From: Amyelois transitella
Lineage: Eukaryota > Arthropoda > Insecta > Lepidoptera > Pyralidae
Length of the DNA stretch: 64,000 nucleotides
Reading direction: 5' to 3'
NCBI RefSeq assembly: GCF_032362555.1
Contig: NC_083514.1
Coordinates: 1,597,001-1,661,000 of the forward strand
The stretch's first letter is position 1. Every line of letters begins with the position of its first letter. Position numbers and translations under genes: made by a program. Below the pieces are notes generated by a model. It was given only the letters and a program-made list of their open reading frames with translations. It was not told the DNA's origin and did not search any database. Below, piece after piece: positions 1 through 8,519 of the stretch.

Positions 1-97
1 ATATGTATTATAAGGTATTCTATTATTCATATTTTTCTTATTATTTTTTTTAACACTCATTGCACCATTGTACGTCCATATCAGTTTGGTCCAAAGG

Positions 98-178
98 TTC
101 GACTGGCAGAGAATGCCTTGTGGCATTAAGTCCACCTGTTGTACATTTTCGTGCATAAAGTTTAAATAAATAAAAAAA
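98..178 (+). repeat. LINE 3' end fragment (family J)
   Basis: The short stretch has an 'AATGCC..GGCATT' hairpin, then 'AAGTCCACC', then a TAAATAAATAAA-type tail. The same module recurs near 45255, and diverged relatives near 33149, 33245, 51540 and 55920. This repetition and the A-rich end suggest the 3' UTR of a poly-A-tailed LINE. No coding part is attached. Confidence 0.5.
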
Positions 179-1500
179 GTGTACAGTTCTTTCTCAAAAC
201 CCACGAGAACTATAATTTTTACCGAGATGATGTCCTTCGCCAGATTCTTAATTATATATACGCGAAATTTCAAGAAGATTAGTTCTGTAATGACGCGTGA
301 AATGATAACAAACATACAAACTAACTTTCGCATTTGTATTGCTAGTTAGGATCAAAGATTTAGAAAGGGCGGGAAAATAAGACATATCTTGTCAACGATC
401 GCGAACAAATCATAATAGATATGAAATAGAATAGTCGACATCTTGTATTTACGCCATGTTTTAATGTGATAATTTTAAGAAAAAAAAAACATCTAACCGG
501 TTTACCTATAGTAGTACAATTTTTTTTGTGAGATTGAGTTGAGATATGAATATAGAGATTATTTTTATTTATTTTGATTTTTGTAAATAGTGAATAAGAT
601 TAAAATTACGTAGCTTCCTACCAGTTTTCCTTTTTTACTAGAATATACATACGTAGTTAATATTATATATTTTTGTAACATAAGTCACTATAACATTTTT
701 TTTATTATAAAAAAATTGTCTATGTCTTCTACTTTTCTTACTTCGATTTTTAAATATAAGATTAATTTATTGATCTAAATATTAATGAAATTTATTTGAT
801 AAATTTATATACATTTATTTAAGTTACAAATACTTTTGGTAAGTAACTTAAAAAAAAATGTATATTGTTATTATATTTACCGTTAAACTATTTAAGGCTA
901 ATAAAAGACGCTACTTAGATTTATAAAACATCTCGTGTATTAAAATTATTAAGTATAAAACGTGTGAGATAGTCAAAAATCAGTTAAGTACATTCTTAAG
1001 AATAATTAGATATACATTTTACGAAAAAATGTGTACATTTTTATTCCTCATGACTGTACTAGCGCTGGTTTTTAGGATTTTTTCAAGTAAAATGACTATT
1101 TTATAAGAAATTTGACATTATTTTGATAGAAAACCACTTTCCTGCTGATAAATCATGTTTATTTCGCTAAGTTAATTCTATTTGTTTTCTATAAATCATG
1201 GCATTGGTGAAATTGCCGAAGTCAAACTTGAAGGTGTACAAATTTTGCAAATTATACCTACCATACTTATGGTGAAATAATGTATCATAATGTAACCTCA
1301 GTTTCAACAAATACAATTTTATTTATATTGACAAAACATCTTAAAAAAATATAGATGGGAAATAGTTAACTTAGGTGTGTGTATTTATTCTAGCTTTCAA
1401 AATTGCCTTAGGCTAGTCCATTGTTAATATATTGTATAATACGCGGCACGTAAATTGACTTATTTCTTCACAGTAAATTTATGACTCTACCAACCTATTG
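179..1500. other. AT-rich stretch without a gene
   Basis: Very AT-rich sequence with stops in every frame. About 195-360 is a decayed Helitron-like fragment related to HEL2 (it ends in a 'TTTCGCATTTGTATT..' motif). I see nothing else recognisable. Confidence 0.5.
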
Positions 1501-1689
1501 GTTAACTGAGCCCAATCTTGGGAGAGGGTGGGCTGTAATATCTTTTTCGTGACTCCTTAAAAAGAGGGTTGCTGTAATACTTTTATATTTTTTTCGTGAG
1601 TACTTAAAAGTTATTTTTACTCACTACTCACACTCCTAATATGTATAGTTGGGCTTCATCGCATTTATAAATAATACGTAACGTACCTT

Positions 1690-1800
1690 TATTTTATCTC
1701 GGTCGTTTCGAATCATGTTACAACGATCCGTGGTCACTAACATGATTCGAAACGTCCGACATAAAATAAATGTTAACTACGTCCGCGTTTAAAACCTGTA
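1690..1800. repeat. Hairpin MITE-like repeat
   Basis: Two perfect 17-bp arms, 'CGTTTCGAATCATGTTA' and its reverse complement, flank a spacer with 'GATCCGTGGTCAC'. Weaker complementarity continues outward through TTTATTTTATCTCGG / CCGACATAAAATAAA. Single-armed relatives lie at about 4828-4940 and 53455-53590. The shape is that of a foldback MITE; the superfamily is unknown. Confidence 0.6.
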
Positions 1801-1824
1801 TTATTGATAAATAGTATAATTCAA

Positions 1825-2084
1825 GTGCCGTGTGGTTCCCGGCACCAATACAAAAAAGAATAGAACCAGTCCATTTCTTTCCCATGGATGTCGTAAAAGG
1901 CGACTAAGGGATAGGCTTACATACTTGTGATTCTTTTTTTTGGCGATGGGCTAGCAACCTGTCACTATTTGGATCTCAATTCCATCATTAAGCCGAGCAG
2001 CTGAATGTGGCCATTTAGTCTTTTCTGGACTATTGGCTCTGTCTACCCCGTAAGGGATATAGACGTGACTATATGTATGTATGT
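1825..2084 (+). mobile_element. SINE-A, full-length reference copy
   Basis: This copy fixes the ends of the most frequent repeat in the window. It starts at the hairpin GTGCCG-tgtggttcc-CGGCAC and ends in (ATGT)n. It is flanked by a perfect 12-bp target-site duplication, AGTATAATTCAA, at 1813-1824 and 2085-2096. Internal landmarks are 'ATGGATGTCGTAAAAGGCGA', 'GGCGATGGGCTAGCAACCTG', a small hairpin at AGTCTT-TTC-AAGACT in most copies, and 'TCTGTCTACCCCG'. There is no open frame, and I see no clear Pol III A/B boxes. The duplication and simple-repeat tail indicate target-primed reverse transcription by a LINE enzyme. Confidence 0.85.
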
Positions 2085-2099
2085 AGTATAATTCAACGC

Positions 2100-2695
2100 G
2101 ATAGTATAAAATCAGTCAATGATCCTCGCATATCACGGAATGATAGCCACAACCCTGAAATCCAAATTCTTTTGTGTAAGAAAATCCTACTGTCCTTAGG
2201 GTCTCATAAATTGTAACTTTTTTTTTGGTTACTTTCAAACAACTCAAAGCGGAATGATAAGCATTTTTAGCGCTTGTGTACTAAGCTCTGAAGCCGCCAT
2301 ATTGTTTCATCTTATGTGCCGTTTATTGTTTCTTTATTTATAACCTTATTTATTTCACTAACCTATTTCATTCAATGGAATAGTAAAATTTAATATAAAG
2401 TTTTGTAACTTTTGACGAAGGCTCTTAGTGTTAAATTAGGCATAGTTGTTATGTTTTTAAATGTTTTATTTTAATTTATATCCACTGTTTTATACAATGT
2501 TTGTTATTTTATTTTCTTGCTAGACATTCCTATGCTGTTTTAAATTTAGTACTTAAGTGATTAGACTTACGTATTTGTTTGGAATAAAAATGATGTAAGT
2601 AACTTAACCGCTTTTATTTAACGTATTGAGACCGCTCTGTAAGCGTTATGAAGTACCTTTTTTATTAAGTACTTTCCCTGTAATTTTTTCAAAGA
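2100..2695. other. AT-rich intergenic stretch
   Basis: No open frame and no repeat that I can place. It lies just beyond the triplicated 3' end of G2. Confidence 0.4.
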
Positions 2696-2696
2696 G

Positions 2697-2830
2697 AACG
2701 TTTAATTTTCATAAAACTTTATTTATATTTTCGAGGAGCTAAACAAATAATAGTTTTAATAAAAACCGTGGCCTGCATTTCTAGTGAGTAGGGTGTGTGT
2801 ATAATAAATATACTGCCACATTGGTAAACT
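2697..2830 (-). pseudogene. Third tandem copy of the G2 terminal segment
   Basis: On the minus strand, 2823 to 2719 reads 34 codons to a TAA and keeps the pattern Q-C-x-x-I-F-I-I-H-x-P-Y-x-L-E-M-Q seen at the end of G2. It is followed by an AATAAA-containing tail. It is the most diverged of the three units. It could be a relic of a duplicated last exon or an alternative terminal exon; there is no evidence of use. Confidence 0.6.
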
Positions 2831-2915
2831 GATAAGTGAGAATATTTCTAAATTATTATTTATTTATCAACTATCTATCTACTATTATGTAATATATAAA
2901 TAACAATCAAATTGA

Positions 2916-3086
2916 TTAAAAATATACATTTATATATATTTTTTCCACATATTTATTAACGCAAAAAATTCCCATGACATTTTCGAGAAAAACCAAACAA
3001 AAATTATATTTTTAACCGAAATAAGTTCCCTGCATTTCCAGTGCGTACATTGGCTTGTGTATTATAAAGATTCTGTCACACTGGTA
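2916..3086 (-). pseudogene. Second tandem copy of the G2 terminal segment
   Basis: Minus-strand 3083 to 3012 encodes 23 residues plus TAA that match the last residues of G2 almost exactly, with one codon inserted (K-P-M-Y in place of K-P-Y). The following 3' UTR, with AATAAATATGT, is also duplicated. The sequence before it ends in TTTACCAG, so it resembles a 3' splice site. Either a partial duplication or an alternative terminal exon. Confidence 0.65.
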
Positions 3087-3139
3087 AATTTATTGATAAA
3101 AATATACATTTTTATATACCTACATATTTTTTCAACATA

Positions 3140-3145
3140 TTTATT
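3140..3145 (-). promoter_or_regulatory. Poly(A) signal of G2
   Basis: AATAAA on the minus strand, about 63 nt after the G2 stop codon. It is the first canonical signal downstream, and it is repeated in the tandem copies further on. Confidence 0.6.
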
Positions 3146-3207
3146 AAAGCAAAAAAAAATCCCATGACATTTTCGAGAAAAACCAAACAAATTACATAGA
3201 TATATTT

Positions 3208-6200
3208 TTAACCGAAATCAGTTCCCTGCATTTCCAGTGCATACGGCTTATGTATTATAAAGATCCTGTCACACTGGTTAGTAATGTCTGTGAATGCCGC
3301 CAGCATTTTCTCATACAATATCAAGTACCATATAAAGTGAGTTCTGGTCGGAAACCAGGACATTGTGGCAAACATGTGCGCCATTTTACTCTTTATCTCC
3401 ATAACAGAGCCCATCATCACTCCAATCTGGTAAGGTGGTTGGTTAACGTACCTGAAAATTGAAGTGTTAATTTGTAAACATTTATAGGAATTTGTCATTC
3501 CCGTCACGAGTATCTTTGGATTAAACACTGGACTGATCCTAGCATCTAATTGTAATCAAGAGATCTTAAGTTTTTTTTATTATTTATAAATATACTAGCT
3601 GTTCCCGAGACTTCGTCCGCGTAGAATAGTTATTTTGGGCATCATTGAAGCCCTGATGGATGAATCATTTTCCCCGTTTTTTTGACATTTTCCATTATTT
3701 ATTATTTATTATAATTGCAGCGTGAAGTTATATAGCTTAAAACCTTCCTCGATAAATGGTCTATTCAACGCAAAGAGATTTTTTTAATTCAAACAAGGAG
3801 TTCCTGAGATTGGCGCGTTCAAACAAACAAACTCTTCAACTTTATAATATAAGTATAGATTAAGAAACTGGAGTAGTTAAATTCGTTATATTCCTTATTT
3901 CTCATCATTGAATACCAGTTATAAGTAATTCACGCCATATACCCCTTCTAAAGCGCAAGCGCAGAAGCGCAAAATCAGCGTTCAGTTCAAATAGTGACAG
4001 GTTGCTAGCCCATCGCCTAAAAGAAGAATCTCAAGTTTATAAGCCTATCCCTTAGTCGCCTTTAACGACATCCATGGCAATAAGATGGAGTGGTCCTATT
4101 CTTTTGTTTTTATTGGTGCCGGGAACCACACGGTACTATTACTACTACACTTTTTTTACTTAGATCTTAAATGAAAATTCTTACCTTCTTCTGTGCCGTC
4201 TGGTCTCCATGATACGAGATCTTGTGCTATAAATCGATTGCGCCATAAGATCGAAAGCTAAGACCACCAAATCCTTTCTTTTATTTAGACCCGCCCTTTT
4301 TTCTATATACGCGTATTCATATCTATGGGGTTCGGCTTTCTTTATATACTGAAGTCGTCTGGTTTGAAGTGTTTCGTATTTATTTTTCGCTCTCTGTACA
4401 ATTTTCTTCAAGTTATCTGGATCGAGTGTGGCTATGTCTAGATTGTCGAAGTCTATGGAGGACGGTTTCTCATTTCCTAAAAAGAAAGTACTATGATCAT
4501 GATACATGTGGGGTGTGGCCTGCCGTGTGGTTCCCGGCACCAATACACAAAAAAAAATAGGACCACTCCATCTCTTTCCTATGGATGTCGTAAAAGGCGA
4601 CTAAGGGATAGGCTTACAAGCTTGGGATTCATTTTAAGGCGATGGGCTAGCAACCTGTCGCTATTTGAATCTCAATTCTATCATTTAGCCAAATAGCTGA
4701 ACGTGGCCATTCAGTCTTTTCAAGATTGTTAGCTCTGTCTACCCCGCAAGAGATATAGACGTTACCATATGAATTAATGAATGATACATGGGTACTACCT
4801 ATACCTTTAAATAGCGAATGCCTTGCCAATTATATTTATAAATGATCCGTGGTCACATTAAGGATTATTGTTAGATACAGGATTCGAAACGTCCGAGATA
4901 AAATAAAGGTACGTTACATGCGCATTTAATACCTGTATTAGGTATTTGTATAATGCCTTGTCAATGTTAGTGAATTATTTTCAAAATATATAATTTTCAA
5001 AATAATAGAAGGGCTAATATAGAAACATATAAAGCGTGTGCTTACTTTTTTTTTCAATTTAAACGATTGTAAAAAAACCAACAAAAAGAAAGACAAGCTT
5101 GGGATTCTGCTTTCAGGCGGTGGTCTAGTAACCTGTCACTATATGCCATCCAGCTGAACGTGACCTGTAGTCTTTTCGACCGTGACTCTGCCTTCCCCGT
5201 AAGGGATCGAGACGTACCTTCAATGATCAGTTATACATTTGACGGCCTCTTTAGCGCAGCGGCAGTACGCTTGTCTGCGACACCAGAGGTCCCGGTTCGA
5301 ATCCCGGCCAGGACATGATGAGAAAAGAACTTTTTCTGATTGGCCTGGGTCTTGGATGTTTATTTATACTAGCTGTGCCCGCGACTTCGTCCGCGTGGAA
5401 TAGTTATTTTGGGCATCATATTTATTTTTGCAAACATCCTCCTTGGCTTTATCAATTATAGCTGCTAATTGTTATGCGACTTGGCGACGACTTGGCCCAC
5501 ATCATTACCCGCGACGGAACGGAGACCGTATATAGTGAGATGAGAGGCCTTTGCCCAGTAGTGGGATCTTACAGGCTGATACTTTACTTTACTTTAAAAT
5601 AGTAATATCTTCTAAGATGTTCATTGAAATTAAGTGATATCAAAGACAGTTGTGTTTACAATTAAATACTCATAATCAACAACAACGGTCACGCGTATTA
5701 GAAAGAACGCTGGTTCGCCGTATTAAATGTTTCGCTGCAAATTGCTTATAACGACTATATCTCAAAACCTATTCGTCTGATTTATATACTGTAAATGGCA
5801 ATTTTAGTCTACATGAAAAGCCGAAAGTAATAAAAATATTTATTTGGATAAGGATTAATACTGAATTAAAGAAAATTGGTTTCAAAATAACTTATGTTTA
5901 TAATGAAAATTTAATCTTTAAAAATGAACATAAAAGTGGTTATTGTAAGTAAACCTTAAGAGATAGATATATGCTCTCGCGGACTTTTTTGTGGCAAAAA
6001 ATGAGTACTTCTCATCTTTAGTACATTGTTTTACTATATCTTTGTTGGTTTGCGCAGCGTTCGCGTGGAAAGCTCGCAGATGGCCGACTCATTCAACTGT
6101 CACCTGCATTGTTGACGTTTCCCGTAGGAAATCCGGGATAAAATGTAGCCTATAGCCTTCCTCGATAAATAGACTATTTAACAGTGAAAGAATTATTTAA

Positions 6201-7352
6201 ATCGGTTCAGTAGTTTCTGAGATTAGCGCGTTTAAACAAACAAACAAACAAAACAAACTCTTCAGCTTTATAATATTAGTATAGATAAGTATTTATTATA
6301 AAATATAGTATCGATGAGTTAGCATCTCGAACTTACTTCGAGGCTAACTCAATCAGTGTAATTTGTCCCGTATATATTTATATTTATTTTATATTTACAT
6401 ACCTACTCCGAAAAGATATTGAAAGACGGATCCGTCGGTGTCCTGGTCATTGAGAAAGGCGCCGAGCATTTGGTCCAAAGCGTCCTTATGCGAGTCGGGA
6501 ATACCAGTGCCATTTTTAATATCATCCTTCTGTGATCCTCTGCCATCACCTACGCTTTGTGCGATTTTTACGTCTGTATTGAAAAATAAGATTAAATAAT
6601 TGTCTTAATACTTTCTTAGCATACCTACCTTAATTAAAACGTTTCTTGATCAAATCAGGGACGCCCTGGCAAAGTGAAAGGTCAGGTCAGTACCTGAAAC
6701 TGCAGAGCTGGCATAAAGAGAGTTATGAATCAGGATGTAGCGAAATACGTATGCAGGGATCGTGGCAAGTGGAAAGGTGTAGTCTCTGTCTACCCCTCTG
6801 TGAAAAGGCGTTATTTTTTGTTTGTACTTATAGCGTAATTAGAGCATGCGCGTACCACCTTAGACCTCATCTTGTTTACCATCAGAGTGCTTTTCGTGAA
6901 CCGCATTCAAGTTGTCAGTAAAAAATAACAAACGTAAGTATCAAAAACATACATACATATAGTCACGTCTATATCCCTTATGGGGTAGACAGAGCCAACA
7001 GTCTCGAAAATACTGAAAGGCCACGTTTTGCTGCTTTATGTTTCATAATGAAATTGAGATTCAAATAGTGACAGGTTCCTAGCCCATCGGCTACAAGAGG
7101 AATCTCAATTGTATAAGCCCATCCCTTAGTCGCCTTTTACGACATCCAAGTATAATTAAAAATGTCCGAAATCTCACATTCAGTATTTTTGGGACTATTG
7201 GCTCTGGCTACCCCATAAGGGATATAGACGTGACTATATGTAGGTATGTATGTATGAACGAAATCACACACTCTTATTTTAGAAGGATTACAAAACATAT
7301 TATATATTTTATACTTACTTATAAATATCGTCAAGAGAATCACCAAATTCAT
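3208..7352 (-). CDS. Gene G2: predicted secreted helical protein, 246 aa
   Basis: I do not recognise this family. Spliced by eye, the coding exons are 7352-7319, 6573-6403, 4476-4185 and 3451-3208. The donors are GTAAGT, GTATGT, GTAAGA; all acceptors end in AG; the intron phases are 1, 1 and 2. The lengths sum to 741 nt with one open frame. Residues 1-16 start with the hydrophobic MNLVILLTIFINVKIA, a probable signal peptide. The middle is charged (K/R/E-rich, about 70-165) and looks helical. A basic run R-R-H-R-R-R at about 161-166 sits on the exon 3/4 junction and could be a proprotein-convertase site. The last exon is more hydrophobic, with one Cys. A two-codon upstream ATG overlaps the chosen start. 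Introns hold SINE-A and LINE-R copies. I infer paralogy with upstream gene G1 from the tandem position, the phase-1 first intron just after the signal segment, and patchy similarity. Confidence 0.78.
3595..3865 (-). mobile_element. HEL1 Helitron-like fragment, in G2 intron 3
   Basis: The plus strand reads 'CTAGCTGTTCCCGAGACTTC' at its left end and 'TTTATAATATAAGTATAGAT' at its right end. The element therefore runs right to left, starting with TC and ending with a hairpin followed by CTAG. It is a diverged copy of the family best seen at 25265-25437. Confidence 0.55.
3983..4134 (-). mobile_element. SINE-A, 3'-truncated, in G2 intron 3
   Basis: Contains the 5' half only: the hairpin start is near 4134, and it continues back to the 'GACAGGTTGCTAGCCCATCG' landmark. 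It lies about 50 nt downstream (in gene sense) of the exon 3 donor. Confidence 0.75.
4521..4773 (+). mobile_element. SINE-A, 44 nt upstream of G2 exon 3 acceptor
   Basis: Near full-length copy in G2 intron 2, antisense to the gene. Its 5' end comes within about 45 nt of the exon 3 acceptor AG (4478-4477). 'ATGATACATG' flanks both sides (about 4498 and 4791), a probable target-site duplication with extra bases at the 5' junction. Confidence 0.75.
4828..4940. repeat. Hairpin-MITE relative
   Basis: Shares 'GATCCGTGGTCAC' and 'GATTCGAAACGTCCGA' with the hairpin repeat at 1690-1800. The left arm is lost. Confidence 0.5.
5092..5216 (+). mobile_element. SINE-A fragment
   Basis: 3' half of the element, from 'AAGCTTGGGATTC' to 'GATCGAGACGTAC', with several internal deletions. 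Confidence 0.6.
5241..5366 (+). mobile_element. SINE-B (tRNA-like), truncated
   Basis: The head is tRNA-like: an A-box-like 'TTAGCGCAGCGGCAGTACGC' and a B-box 'GGTTCGAATCC'. It is followed by the body 'CTTTTTCTGATTGGCCTGGG'. It is cut off after 'GGATGTTTATTT' where HEL1 sequence begins (5370 on). The head sits on a diverged body shared by many copies here, so it is a SINE and not a tRNA gene. Confidence 0.75.
5370..5425 (-). mobile_element. HEL1 3' end
   Basis: The reverse complement ends in hairpin plus CTAGT: 'GTCGCGGGCACAGCTAGT'. Only the end of the element is left. Confidence 0.5.
5480..5590 (+). mobile_element. LINE 3' end fragment
   Basis: Contains 'GAGGCCTTTGCCCAGTAGTG' followed by a TACTTTACTTTA simple tail. 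This end is widespread in lepidopteran LINE copies. No open frame remains. Confidence 0.5.
6118..6390 (+). mobile_element. Helitron-like fragment joined to SINE-B tail
   Basis: 6118-6288 is a HEL1/HEL2-type fragment ('AATCCGGGATAAAATGTAGCC' region to 'TAATATTAGTATAGAT'). 6289-6390 is the SINE-B tail ('GAGGCTAACTCAATC..TTGTCCCGTATATATTT'). It lies in G2 intron 2. Confidence 0.55.
6630..6815 (+). mobile_element. LINE-R 3' end, in G2 intron 1
   Basis: Decayed copy of the RTE-like LINE C-terminus. The reading resembles the intact fragments at 31088-31465 and 61280-61489 ('..GATCGTGGCAAGTGGAAAGG' and 'TACCCCTCTGTGAAAAGGCG'). It is frameshifted and lacks the ATGT tail. Confidence 0.7.
6951..7254. 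mobile_element. Two SINE-A fragments in opposite orientation, in G2 intron 1
   Basis: 6951-7147 is minus-oriented and lacks the 5' hairpin. 7180-7254 is a plus-oriented 3' end with its (ATGT)n tail. Both lie between G2 exon 2 and the signal-peptide exon, and the right-hand tail reaches within 70 nt of the exon 1 donor. Confidence 0.7.
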
Positions 7353-7425
7353 GTTTTCATACTTTCTGTTGTCGTAAAGTAACAGTAAATGAAAATGTTA
7401 ATGAAATGTTTAATGTGCTTGAAAA

Positions 7426-7431
7426 CTTATA
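7426..7431 (-). promoter_or_regulatory. Possible TATA box of G2
   Basis: TATAAG on the minus strand about 75 nt before the G2 start codon. Position is plausible but the evidence is only the motif. Confidence 0.35.
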
Positions 7432-7544
7432 ATTAACAGCAAGAGTAAAATTGGTATTTTTTATTATCGTGATTTAAAAATCTCGCGTTGCATTATACTA
7501 TTTATAATTAATAATGTATTAATCGCGCACGTATACCTATGTGT

Positions 7545-7806
7545 GTGCCGTGTGGTTCCCAGCACCTATAGGAAAGAGAATAGGACTGCTCCATCTCTTC
7601 CCCCACGGATGTCATAAAAGGCAACTAAGGGATTTGTATATAAACTTGGGATTCTTCTTTTAGGCGATGGGCCGGCAGCCTGTCACTATTTGAAACTCAA
7701 TTCTATCAAAAATCCAAACAGCTAAACGTGGGCTTTTAGTCTTTTCAAGTCTGTTGGCTCTGTCTACCCCGAAAGGGATATACACGTGATGATATGTATG
7801 TATGTA
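7545..7806 (+). mobile_element. SINE-A, full length, between G1 and G2
   Basis: Complete from the hairpin (with 'CCCAGCAC' as a variant) to the ATGTATGT tail. It sits in the 1.2-kb spacer, roughly 190 nt upstream of the G2 start. Confidence 0.8.
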
Positions 7807-7921
7807 ATGTACGTACATTTATTTTAAGTGTGACTTTTCAAATCATCATTTTTATTATTTTATTGAATACCTGAGGCTTCTGTTCTTGACTTTCGTTCTT
7901 TGTGACATCTTTTTTTGTACA

Positions 7922-8046
7922 TGCATACATATAGTCACGCGTATATGCCTTGCGGGGTAGACAGAACAGTCTTGAAAAGACAGAAAGGCGACGTTCAGCT
8001 GTATGGATTTATGATGGAATTGAAATTCTTATATCTAGTGACAAGT
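7922..8046 (-). mobile_element. SINE-A 3' fragment
   Basis: Minus-oriented 3' half with the tail at left ('CATACATATAGTCACG'), truncated within the body. Confidence 0.65.
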
Positions 8047-8155
8047 TATATAGATAGTCGATAGAATCGTACGTTTTGATATAGGTTCTGTTAATATTGA
8101 ATTATCTTAATCCGATTTGCATTGATGCGTACTTAGTTCTATTTCTAATAGTAAC

Positions 8156-8212
8156 ATACATACATACATAAAGTCACGCCTCTTTCCCGGAGGGGTAGGC
8201 AGAGACCTCATC
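8156..8212 (-). mobile_element. LINE-R terminal fragment
   Basis: About 55 bp: (TACA)n tail, then 'GTCACGCCTCTTTCCCGGAG'. It corresponds to the last codons and 3' end of LINE-R. Confidence 0.65.
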
Positions 8213-8519
8213 TCCTCTTATAGTAAGTTAGTATGTATTTTTGCCTCTTGAATACTATGATGGTAAGTAAACAAGAATTCGGGAAAATAAAAGAAGACTC
8301 CTGTTGAAGATTTTAATTATTTTTTTAAGTAATGATGATTTTTTTTAAATATTATAACTTGAGTGCGTTTGACCTCAATCTGTCTTATGGTACGCAAGAT
8401 GAGATAATGCCTATTCATTCTTTTTTTGAAATTACCCAATAATTATTGTTATTCTATTGTTATATATTATTAATACTTATATATTTTTACTATACTATTT
8501 TTTATAAAATATATACCTA

